Part shown: positions 1 to 11,400 of the stretch, one piece after another
Position numbering within the stretch: the first letter of the stretch is position 1
Layout: every line of letters begins with the position of its first letter
NCBI RefSeq assembly: GCF_964355755.1
Contig: NC_092676.1
Coordinates: 15,048,288 to 15,112,287 of the forward strand
Source of the DNA: Antedon mediterranea
Taxonomy: Eukaryota > Echinodermata > Crinoidea > Comatulida > Antedonidae
DNA: 64,000 nucleotides
Direction of reading: 5' to 3'
Translations under genes and position numbers: made by a program
The notes under the pieces: model-generated
Seen by the model: only the letters and a program-made list of their open reading frames with translations
What the model was told of the DNA's origin: nothing
Databases searched by the model: none

Positions 1-1288
1 CTCCACCAAACCTATTCACCACAATACAATAGGCATAGTAGTAGGCCTATAGTTGATAACTTGCTAAACAACACGAATCCGAAAAAAAAACACTAGGCCA
101 GCCTACTGTAATTTAAAGAGGTATTGTCGATCCAGTTTTTGGTCAATGAATAAATAATAAAAGCAGGCCACCGTATCCATAATTGACGCGAATACTGTGA
201 CCGTACCCCTAGCAACAACAATACATTGTATGCACTCTAACTGTATCACTATCAAGGATAGTGTTGCAATTGATTATAGGCCTATCCTAGAAGCAGCAGC
301 CGAGAGAGACTCGGATCTTCTTGTTTAAATGTGATGGAAAGAAAAGAGGGTACTTTATTTATAATATACCTAGGCCTAGTCTTTTTGTTAACTGAACTAA
401 AAAAAAAGTCATCATGATGATATGTACTGTAGGCCTATCATAGGCCTAGACCCGCTATGCCTAGCCAAGCTAGGTAGCTAGAGGGGAAGGCCTAGCCAAC
501 TTAGGTCTAGGCCTAGACCTAGTGCTAGGTACAGTAGGCTACTACTAAGGGAGCTATAGCCTAGGCCTAGTAGTAATAGCCTGCGCTAATGCACTTTGTC
601 TAGGGCGGCCTAGGATTCCGGCGGCCAATTTTCTTTTTTTGTTTGATCTTTTTTTCTTCTCCACCGTGCTTCCTTGTTTGTAGATCAAGTGTTTTGATGA
701 GTGATGGCCTTTCTTGTACTGCATGTGGGAGGTATAATAATAAGGCCCTCATTAAACAAATAATTTAAGTAGGCTAGGCCTAATAATAGATTTAAACAAT
801 TCAGTTTCCTGTTTGGTTATAGCCTAGGACTAATAGGATCTGGTCTAGCCTAGGGCCTATACCTAGCTATCTAGGCTGGAGGCCTTTCTATGTCAGTACT
901 ATGATGATTGGGAACTCTCTGAGTCCATCCATAACAAACATGATCATGAATTGATTGTGAGTATTGCCGGGCCTAGTTCTGTATTTGCTTACTCTGAATA
1001 CAGTTATTCTTTGTAATGGTGTTAGTAAATATTTGAGCAGAAAGACCATGGCAACGAAGTATACATTCTAAAATACTCATCATATGCAACACATGTATTG
1101 AAATGTTTAATCCAAGCAAGATGTTTTAATCAACTCAAAATTGTACTTTATTATTACCAAGGCAAGAATAAAGTCTGAATTGTATTTGTGTCAACCAAGG
1201 AATATTAAATATCACAAAAGTTGACAAGAATCTTGTTATGTATCGGTGAATTCATTGAGTAGTAAAGTACAACTATTTTAATGAAACA
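1..1288. promoter_or_regulatory. Upstream region of ankyrin gene, GGCCTA-rich
   Basis: There is no supportable coding sequence here. About 380-980 is packed with overlapping TAGGCCTAGG / CCTAGGCCTA words, and a few more lie in 1-120 and 280. The ankyrin-gene ATG follows at 1289, so the stretch probably contains its promoter and 5' leader. No TATA box or defined start site is assigned. The promoter role is inference from position. Confidence 0.4.
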
Positions 1289-4200
1289 ATGGCATCAACC
1301 AAAAAGTCAGGAAATAAAATTGTTGTTCCACTAACTAAAAACCTGATGACAACAAACGAAAAGGTTTATCGAATGCTGAAGACACCAGAAGCACAGAAAT
1401 CTTTAAATCTTAATGACAAAATGCCTTCAATCTCATCTTTCTGTGGTGAGCATGTACATTTAAGAGCAATAGATATGGCAACTTGCTCTAGGTTATCAAT
1501 GCAATCAGGAGATAGTCTACAGGTGAATCCGTCAATTGCAGGTATCCTTGTTATGTTAATAATATTATTCACTTTCTCTGGTTTGTTATTGGTGAAACTA
1601 TGGTTCAGAACGACATTAAATTATTTATGTACCGAGGACAGTAGTCCACTACTCGTCTTTTTTTTTTAAAATTAGTCTCAAGCCCACAGACCTATTATTA
1701 AGTCAAGTCTATATTAAATAAAAAGAAACATATTTTTATCATACAACATTTTAGGTACAACTCTTGCCTTACTAGAAGCTGCAGAGAAGGGTGATTCAAA
1801 CAAGGTACAACAACTATTGAAGGCAGAATACTTCAATGTTGATTACAAAAGAAATGAAGATTTTCGCACAGCTCTTCACAGAGGATGCCAATATGGCCAT
1901 ACTCAAGTAGTAAGGCAACTTTTAAAGGTAGTGCACCGTACAATTATTTAGTATACATAATTCAAACAGTATACTCAACATTTTGACAGGGAAAATAATT
2001 AAATGGCGAGTAATAACATGGGTGCCTTAATTTTGTCTAAATACAATTACAGGATTAAAAATTAATATAAATAGAGAATTAAATATAAATACTTATTGTT
2101 TTGGTAATTTCATTTGGATGTTAACTTATTAAAATGAAATATTTTTATTGAATATGTTGTCAGGGAGGTGCAGACCCAAACTTTAGAATGAGCTCTGGAA
2201 AAACTTTATTGCATGAAGCATGTGTTTTAGGTCACCATGATATTGTTTTGCTTCTGTTGGACTTTATTCAAGATGTAGATACAATTGATAACCAGGGCCA
2301 AAATGCATGTCATGTAGCCGCATATCATGGAGAGAATCGGTGCTTAGCAATGTTAGCTAACAAGGGTATGCAAATCATTCTCTTTTAAATAATAAATAAA
2401 ATTAATAAATAAATAATAATAAAATGAAACTATTAATATCCTAAATATTATTATACAAATAATGAACGTTCATAAGTTGGATGGTGAGAATGTTATAGAG
2501 CAGTCAATATTTCATTTAATGAAATGTTCTCTCGATCCATTCAACGAATGCAATACATTCATTATTTGTTTTAACACACCTACTGGCTTGAATGAATATT
2601 TATTCAATTTATCTGTCGGAAATCATTGACGGTTATTATAATTATATATATCGCATACTACAGTACACGACATTGATTTTCTAACACGATTTTCAAAACA
2701 AATTTTAATTAAAAAATGAAATAACTATAGGTTTTATTATTCATAGGTGCTGATTGTGCACTTTTTGATAACAGAGGCCGGACACCAGCTCATTTAGCAG
2801 CGCAGAAAAATCATCCACAAATTTTGGAAAGCTTAAGTATACATGGTGTTGACATTGAAACTGCTGATGAGAATGGTAAAAGGCCATTGCACTATGCTGC
2901 TATGCAAGGAGGTAAAATTAACAACAGAAAAGTGTCCAATTTACAATACAATACTTAGCAATGTTCCTGAATATTGCTTCAGGTGATGCATGAGAAGCAA
3001 TCAACACTATCATTATATTTGTAAAGAGTTACAGTATCATGAAAATGCCCAATATCTCCGACTAGTCCCTGCCACAGGTACAGGTAATCCCAAATTTTAA
3101 ACATGCCAATTCTCATTTTTGTGTAGTTTCCATACAAAAAATTATCTTACTGTATTAGCTTTGCTAGCAAGTAATTTTGAATGAGCATTCCATATGATGG
3201 TATCATGAATATTTCAGATCCCAGGTCTTGCATTACAGAGTAAATAACTTTGAATTATGGTTGCAATTTACTGTTTTAAATATATGATTTTTTTTTTTCA
3301 GGGTTGGAATGTCTGGTTAAATTAATCCAATGTAATTGTGATGCATCGGTACATGATGCTTTAGGTTGTATTGCAGCACATTATGCTTCGGCTTACAATC
3401 ATATCGAGTGTTTACGCTTTCTCATCAAGCATGGTGCTACATTTACAAGTGTTGATGCATCTGGAAAGACCTTAGCTCATTGGGCAGCTCAAAACGGTGC
3501 TACAACAACTCTACATTGGTTATTTGAAAAGGGTGCTGATCCGAATATCCAAGATGGTATGAACAAAATTGAAACTAGATTTAATTCATCACTATGACGA
3601 ATTATATTGTTATATTGATTGATTTTGTAAGAATCTTTAATAATTTATAACATATGAAAAATAGGATCTTGCTATTAAAGTAAATACAATAGCCGGTATC
3701 AAAATCCGATCAAAGATACCTCTGTGTATAATGTCATAAACCACCTTGTTACATAATAATAAAGACATGCGTATAATCTATACACTAAGAAATAAAATTG
3801 AACAGACAATACGGATGTAAAAAAAGTCTTATTTCGATCTCTGTACCTTGGGTTATAATAATGCATATAACCTAATTAACTGGTATTATGGTATCACAAA
3901 TTTTATACCAAGCAAACAATGTAAATTGTAATATCTACACACAGATCTAATGTACTTTTTGTTTGAACCTATTTCCACAATCTTTTTTATATTATATAGA
4001 CAATGGAAATACTGCTGGACACTTAGCAGCTGCAAATGGACATGCAAAGTGTTTTAATTGCTATCTTCAACACAGTGGTTGTTTAGAATTAACTAATAAA
4101 CGTGATGAGAAAACTATCGACATTGCAAGAAGATTTGGACATCCATTTTTAATAAGCAGAGCATGTAAGTTGAGGCTATTTTAAAATAACCCAGGACAGA

Positions 4201-4737
4201 TTATTACTGGTTAGTTTGGACTTTCACAATAATGTAAATATATTACTATATTTCAGGTAGTAATGATATTACTTGTGTACATTGTCAAGATAAATCAGAT
4301 ATGATTAACTGGGAAAAAAATCATCAACCAACTAGAGTACAAAGGTCAATGGCCAGCATACACAGTAACTCATACAAAACCACGCTTCCAGACAAACAGT
4401 ACGTTATTTTATAATACTATACACTATAAATTGTTTTATAAAACAAATAATAAATGTACTGTATTCGTTGAATGGTAAGAGTATTTCTTCACAAGTTGAA
4501 AGGAATTTAAACTCATAAAATAATTTTCACCATCCAACTTCAACTCCAAAAAATGTACACTTTTTTAAAGTCTTAACTTGTAAGAATTGTCATCGGTTTT
4601 CATTCATAATATAGTATATTTTGATTATTTCCAGAAAGCTGCCTAAAACTAGAAAGAAAGTTTCAAAAAAAGAGAAATATAAACATGAAATTGAGCTACC
4701 AAAACGAGACTTGGCTACGCGTTATTTCACTGCCTAA
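1289..4737 (+). CDS. Ankyrin-repeat protein, eight exons, complete
   Basis: Exons by frame and GT-AG sites: 1289-1445, 1755-1927, 2164-2365, 2747-2911, 3302-3556, 4000-4164, 4257-4398 and 4635-4737. The phases join exactly to give 453 codons and a TAA stop. Residues 1-52 are a non-repeat N-terminus. About 55-372 is a run of ankyrin repeats, with cores such as TALHRGCQYGH, TPAHLAAQKNH, RPLHYAAMQGG and TAGHLAAANGH. A short CxxC (CVHCQDK) and a Lys/Arg-rich tail (KTRKKVSKKEK) follow. Ankyrin stacks are protein-binding scaffolds; no catalytic domain is seen and I do not recognise the orthologue. The first exon could also be read through to a later GT at 1523, but only the donor at 1446 (GTGAGC) keeps the ankyrin frame. 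The gene is convergent with p47, whose stop lies at 5410. Confidence 0.85.
3572..3850. repeat. Dispersed repeat copy in ankyrin-gene intron 5
   Basis: This matches 30957-31258 over most of its length. Shared words include CAATAGCCGGTATCA, ATCCGATCAAAGAT, ATAATGTCATAAACCAC and CACTAAGAAAT. The copy at 31 kb continues into a tRNA-like head with A and B boxes, so both are probably copies of one tRNA-derived SINE family. This copy lacks a clear tRNA head. Confidence 0.6.
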
Positions 4738-4866
4738 TATTATACAAATAATGAATGTTTATGAGTAATAATGGCACAAGGTGAATGGTTATAACCTTTC
4801 ATCATTCACCTCATGCCATTATTTGTACCATTACACAACTATAAAACATTCATAACTTGTCATTTG
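4738..4866. repeat. MITE fragment (AAATAATGAATGTT family)
   Basis: It begins right after the ankyrin-gene stop codon. It contains ACAAATAATGAATGTTTATG, an inverted pair around AAGGTGAATGGTTATAACC / TCATTCACCTCATGCC, and an inverted copy of the outer word. It matches the centre of the full palindromic element at 10621-11005. The 3' UTR and poly(A) region of the ankyrin gene may therefore lie in transposon-derived sequence. Related fragments occur near 2450-2620, 4430-4610, 15290-15360, 21925-21990, 22680-22830 and 49050-49265. Confidence 0.55.
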
Positions 4867-5318
4867 AAATTGCACAAAAGGACAGCGCGCCTGCTAACAT
4901 ATTGATGCAGCTGGTTGCAACATTCAAGAAAGTTCACATCAAACAATGTAGGAGTATCAGGATCATCCAGCACTTGCTTTTATTTAATGTAATTCATTGT
5001 TACAGACTAAAATGTGAACAATCATCACAATGTGGCATTCCCAGAGCATGCATTCAACAGCCTAAATAAAATGTTTTATGTACCATATTACTGTACCAAC
5101 ATTTAGTTGTATATAACAGCTTTTTGTAATTTTGCACAATTCCTACAGAAAACAAATATTTATATACTATAAGATAAGTTAAGCAGAGTAAATTCTTGCA
5201 AAGTAGTGTAGTGTTACCCAATTATTTTAGCATGTAAATTGACTAAAAAATTATCTGTTTTGAATAATGCAATTTCCATGTGAACAATTTTTTGAACATC
5301 AAGAGAATAGTTGCTACA

Positions 5319-5435
5319 CATTTTGCAATGAACGGTTATCGGAGTCTCTGTACAAGCACTGCATTTTGCAATGAACGGTTATCTGAGTCTCTGTACAAGC
5401 ACTGCACGGTTATCTGAGTCTCTGTACAAGCACTG
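5319..5435 (-). repeat. Tandem copies of the last p47 codons
   Basis: Two 43-bp units (5319-5361 and 5362-5404, differing by one base) and a 31-bp partial unit (5405-5435) each contain the word CGGTTATCTGAGTCTCTGTA or a one-base variant. On the minus strand this is the end of the p47 reading frame (VQRLR-stop) plus the first 3' UTR bases. The copy nearest the coding sequence holds the functional stop at 5410; the other two lie in the 3' UTR. Confidence 0.8.
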
Positions 5436-8400
5436 CATTTTGCAACTTGGCATCTTCTATTGTTTCATTATCCACTCTGTACTCCTTATTTGGAAATGTT
5501 GTCATTAAAGCAAAGTTTTGACCAGCATATTGAGGACGTGATCTGTAATAATTTTACTACTTAAGAAAAACACTTTTAAAATATGGTATTTGTGTTGCAA
5601 ACAAACATGACAATAGAAGTGCAACTTTAATATGAATCATAATGTAAAATCAATTTTCATAATATACAAAGTTAATAAATAAAATTATATTTTATCTGCT
5701 ACACTGTAGTATCTTCTTTCACTATATTATACCTACATTCGAAAATATTATTATACTGTAGTACATATTAACAATTTCTAATGAGAAAAAATAATAAAAT
5801 TGTTGTGCCCTAAAATTACAATTTTCCATGTACTGTATAATAAAAAAACATCAATCTTATATAGCACTTACTACACAAAGCCTCTTAGCGCTTCACATTA
5901 TTACCCAATCATCAAACACATCTGGAAACATACTCACACATGATGTTGCAGCCAGTAATTGGCTCAGTTGTGTTTTGATGAGGCAAATGTAAGTAAAGTA
6001 TCTTGCCTAAAGAAATACAAACAATGCTTTGGATTTTGGATCTCGCACTCAATAGTCCAACACACTGCACCACACACCGTGGTCAGGTTTAAGTATTTTT
6101 AAATTTCATAGCCATCCTCATCACCAAAACCCAGAAATTCTATAGAACCATCATCTCTATCATCAAATAAAAGAAGTGTTAGATCATTTTTCATATCTTT
6201 TTTGGGTTGTGGGTGCTGTGAAAATTCTCTACAAACTATCACTTTGCTGGCCTCTGAACCATCTAATGCATTTGAAATTCCACACTTTAAAAACATCTTT
6301 TTAATTTTTTCTTCCGATACAGATTTCCAGGCTTCACTAACCCAGTTTATTACTTGACATCTTGATGGAGTCATCATAATTGCATCAGTTGCCTTTTCTT
6401 TATTAGCCAAAACCCATGTTTTCCAAAGTTTATCCAACTTATTTGTGAATGCCATGTTTACACAAGCATCCATCATTCTAGAAATAGAAGTACAGCCACC
6501 AGGTATACAAACTGTTGCAATGTTGGCATCTTCCAACAACTTGCATGTTGTAGTTGCATTGTAAGAATTAGGCCTATCCAATATCACTAACAAAGGTAGA
6601 CTTTCATCAAACTCTCTTAAAGCATCAAGTCTACTAAGCAACCACTTACTTTGAATGTGTCCATTAGAAGAAGCTCCTACTCTAACATTAGCAGGCAAGC
6701 AAAAGTCCGGCTTAATTGAGGGAGGAATATCTCCATTTTGTTTTTTGAAAATAATACATGCAGGTAGTTTGCAGCCATCAGCACATACACACAAACAAAC
6801 TGAAAATCCCCTTTTCTGTATTGTCAGTTTTTCATTATCATTGCTTGCTTCTATCAGCTCTTTACCTTCACCTCCATCAACATGTTGTAATACTTGTGTT
6901 GATAACTCCTTTTTATTAGCATGTATAAATTCATCTCTGATGTTACCAACATGTATTAACTCATTTCTGCCATCATCTGTGGACAACACTTTGATTAAAC
7001 CTTCATTTCCAGATGTAGTTAACACTTTCATTAAATCTTCACTACTTGTTGGTTCAAATTGTAGTAAATCTTCATCAACATCTATTAATGGCATCTGTAT
7101 TAATTCTCCATCAGTTGCACTTGCTATTGTCTGCTTTACTTTCTGTTCCTGTGAGCTTTCAATCATACTATTAAAACGAACAACAATTTGGTGCATATTT
7201 ACAATTTGATGTGTGGATAAATGTAGATTCTTCCGCTTTTTAATGATTGTTCTTTGAAATAGTAACATTTCTTCCTGAGAATCATCTGTACAATGTTCAT
7301 TAGATCCTGATTGCATTGTAACATTGGATCGGGTCTTCCATCTCTTCAACCAGCCATTTGATGCAGTGAAATTATTAATATTCAGTTCCTTAGATATTTC
7401 AAAGGCTTTTTTCTGTAGCATAGAATTAGTTACTACTATTTCATTACTACGCTGTTGCTCCAAGAACACTAGTAGTTTTTGGTCCATTTCGCAACTCAGT
7501 GGTTTTTGACCACAACTTATCTTTTTCTTTTTCTTTAAACCTGATGAACCACAAAGAAGAAGCAACTCTTGGTAATTTCGGTCCCACTCACGGATACATT
7601 TTCTGTCACATCCAAAAAGCATAGCTGTTGACGCTTGGCTTGAATTATTTTCTCGATGCCACTGTATAATATCAACCTTTTCTTGCATTGTCCAAGACTT
7701 CCTTTTGACAGGAACATGCTCTAATTTGTCTTTGTTATGTCTTTTAGGTGACTTTTTTTCTTTATTTTTGGCCAAATTTTCCTCAGAGAACATCTTTTTC
7801 CCATTCATCTTTCTGTACTCAGTTAAGAAAATCAATTCTTATACTTTCACCAAGGAAACTGATAAGGGGAATTCTATTCCTGTTTAGCTGTAAGCTATTA
7901 ATATCAGCGAATGGCAAATAGTGAAGTAGCACAGTGAACAATATATTTCATATTACGCTACAACTCAAATTTGTTTGTAGAATGAAAAAACTAACAATAA
8001 TCCTCCTCATCAAATATTAAGTATCTTACTATCAATAATTGACAATGGTCATTGCAGATACAACAAAAAAACAACTTGCAGAACTACCTAACTTCAATCT
8101 CTAAATAGCGAGCTAACGAATTGTGTTCAAGTAACCCTTTTACACTGCCAGGAAATATGCAAATGTAACACAGATCAGCAACAATCAAATGAGAAATTGG
8201 TGGCCAGTATAAAATTGACTGAATGAAAGTGGCTAATGAAGCAAAATGCATTTAGCGTCAAATTAACTTGATGCATGCCCATGTTCGCAATATACCGTAC
8301 ACAGTCGTTCTTTAGATATAAATCCGATTTGTTGGCATTAAAACAAATTGTAGTAGACTGGAAATATTGTACCTTTAGCAGGTGTAAAGAAATAGTATTA

Positions 8401-11400
8401 TAAGATTAAAAATCACATTTTAAAAGACAATTTGTCCAGATTTGTTTTCAGTTCAGGAGTGTGAAAGGGGTATAGTATACTGTACGATAATTTAAATATT
8501 AGGTTTAGCAGTTAATGTGTTTACATTCTCAATTCAATGTACAGTAAAAATACCAATGCTGTTATAGTGATAGATGTTATACACAGTTAAATATTATTTA
8601 TTTTCATTATGATATTGAAGATGTATTGTTTGCAAAACACACACAAAAATAATGAATAAAAACAAACTTTAAATAGGCCATTTAAATAAAATAAATACAC
8701 GCAGAAAAAAAACACCACAAAATAAAGATTTTGCTTCTAAAAAATACCGGTGTCTGGAAGCCTGTTGATTATATTTGTCTTGAAGTTACAGTTTATTGGG
8801 TAAATACTTTAACAAAACTTTTGTAACAAATATTTTTATGCGACAATACATCTTTAATAATACTATGTTCATACCTATCTATATCGATCAAATAAATAAT
8901 AGTTCACAATACAACTCAATCAATAGTGGCAAATGACATACACAGTGCAACACTATAATTACAACACTTAATTGGCTTATCAAAATGATTTCAAGAGGTC
9001 TAGTTTAGCAGTTCCTTGTCAATGAACGAAACTAAGCCATAAACCCTAATATTAATTTATTTTCATTAATAATTAAAAGTATATAACAGTATATAATATT
9101 TAATAATTCAGTAAAGGATACGCAACAATGAAATTTCTGATATTTCCTAATGTGTGAGTATTATTGAACTTCCCAACAAGTCTGTTGAACAAATTAAACA
9201 AACACTTTATTAGTTTAATTAATTAGTCATCATCTGATAATTCAATGGTTTATTAAAAATAAGTGGCATTGCAGAAAAATCTGAATTGCAAATTTACATT
9301 CAAATATAAAAAGTATAAAAATGTATATAAAATACTAGCAATTATACCCGCCCCAGGGTGGGTGTCAAAATTAGTTTAAAGCCTTCTCAGTACATACACC
9401 CGCTGCCAGTATCCTCCTATACTCACCAACTCCTCCACCTCTCTCCAATAACACCCCACACTCTTTTTAAAAAACAAATTCTTCCCAGTAAAAATTTAAA
9501 TTCAACTTTAGCTTCAAAATGAAAGGGGTATACATAGTTATGATAGGCCTAAAACAGTATAAATGAATAGGTGTCATATTGGCTTAAAATATCTAATTTT
9601 GATACTGCAGCCCCGGCCTTCTTATCTCCTCTCACCATCCCAGCCAAAATCAACAAACCTTAACTTTTCCCAGTACAATTTCAATTATGTTGTACTATTT
9701 CCTCCAAATTCCAGTATCTCCACCCTTCCCCCTTCCAACATGATGTGTTTAAGACGTGTGTTAAGCCATTACTCCCAACCCATAACCCCTCAGTGGCAGT
9801 TTTCAAACGTAGTTTGTACATTACATTTTGCTATTGATTTTTGTTTTTCGTACCTTCTGTAGTAGATTCCATTCATTTTGATGAACTTTAATTGCAAAAT
9901 AACGACAAACGTGCACGTTAAAATTTAATAATCGTGTGCTAAAAAATGTAAGTAATTTAATGCAAATTTGTGCAAAAATATACCTGTTTTAATCGGTTAT
10001 AGCTCCCCCATTTTTTAAATTTTATTATGGAAGCCAATCAATTCATGTAAAATGTATATCTACTAAAATTTCTCTCTTTCTCTTTCTTTCTCTCTCTCTT
10101 TTTTTAAAAGATGGCCTCGTATTTTTATCTACAGATGCTATACTGTATATAACATAAAACGTGTATTCCGTAAATACTTTATGCTTTATGACACAAAATA
10201 GGTACAATTCATCACTGTAAACATATTTAATTCATGTCATAGGATGGCACAATAATTGTCGCCCTTTATATTTGAACATGTTGCGTTTGTGCGGATAACC
10301 CTAAATCGTCAAAGTGACAGTTCAAATCAGGTATTACGAAAGCCAGGCAACTGAAACTGCTAATTCTGTTTTTTCCAACAATTCCTCATCTTGTAGATTT
10401 AATTATTAATTAATTAATCAAGATCATGTAAACAATCTAAAAATCGATCTCCAAAAATTCTGTTGCCAAATCGAATGTTCAATGTTGTTATTAATTTTAA
10501 AATAGGTGGCGCTGTTGGATTCCGTGTTCAGAATCACAGTAATTTTTTTCTATATGCGAAAAGAATTTGTTAAAAAAAAAATAGAGAAAAAGTACAATTT
10601 AATGATCGTTAAATAGTGAGTATTATATAACACCTATATAAATTCCTGTCATTTGATTGGACGAATGTGGGTCACATGGCGTGCAATAGTACGCACTATT
10701 CAACGATCGTTAAATAGTACTTTTTGAAACATTTTTGTGTACGAAAAAAAAACGTCTAGATGTTATATAAAACAAATAATGAATGTTTTGTATTCGTGTA
10801 ATGGTACAAATAATGGCACTTGGTGAATGATGAAAGGTTATATCAACTCGGCTTTGCCTCGTTGATATAACCTTTCATCATTCACCTCGTGCCATTATTT
10901 GTACCATTGCACTCATAAACATTCATTATTTGTATACTATTGCACACCACGTGACCCACAATCTTCCAATCAAATGACAGGAACTTATTTAGATGTTATA
11001 TAATATGGCATATGGAAGACTCACAATGTAGATTTATGTATGTTGCATACACATTTGTGTATCGGACGTTGTCTAGTAAGGCCATGGATTATATTAAACC
11101 TAGTTCAGAGATCAACCACGGATTAACAAATGCTCTTTGTGATGCAACAATGATTTTGACACTGGCAATGAACAAACATGACCATGATCAGCAGCTACGA
11201 TGAACAATACTTCTCGATATATCACATGATTTAGATTCTGGTCAAGCTGTCAGCTGAATTAAACTGTCTGACATTACAAACCCTGTGAAGCCATGAGTTT
11301 GGACAATTTTACTAAAGTAAAAAAATATATTGGTGTTTGATATTACCTAGATCCATCAGCTAATCTTAACTGGATACTCGTGTGTGGTTGAGATGTGTCT

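Noticed and set aside
1446-1669. Read-through of ankyrin exon 1 with a hydrophobic segment (GILVMLIILFTFSGLLLV)
   Set aside because: It looks like a membrane helix but lies past the GTGAGC donor that keeps the ankyrin frame; most likely intron sequence.
6655-7209. 184-codon plus-strand ORF
   Set aside because: Antisense shadow of the transposase frame.
11012-11203. 63-codon plus-strand ORF beside the MITE
   Set aside because: Short and intronic in p47, with no homology recognised. It was also tested as the missing UBX exon and did not fit; the true exon is 9122-9181.
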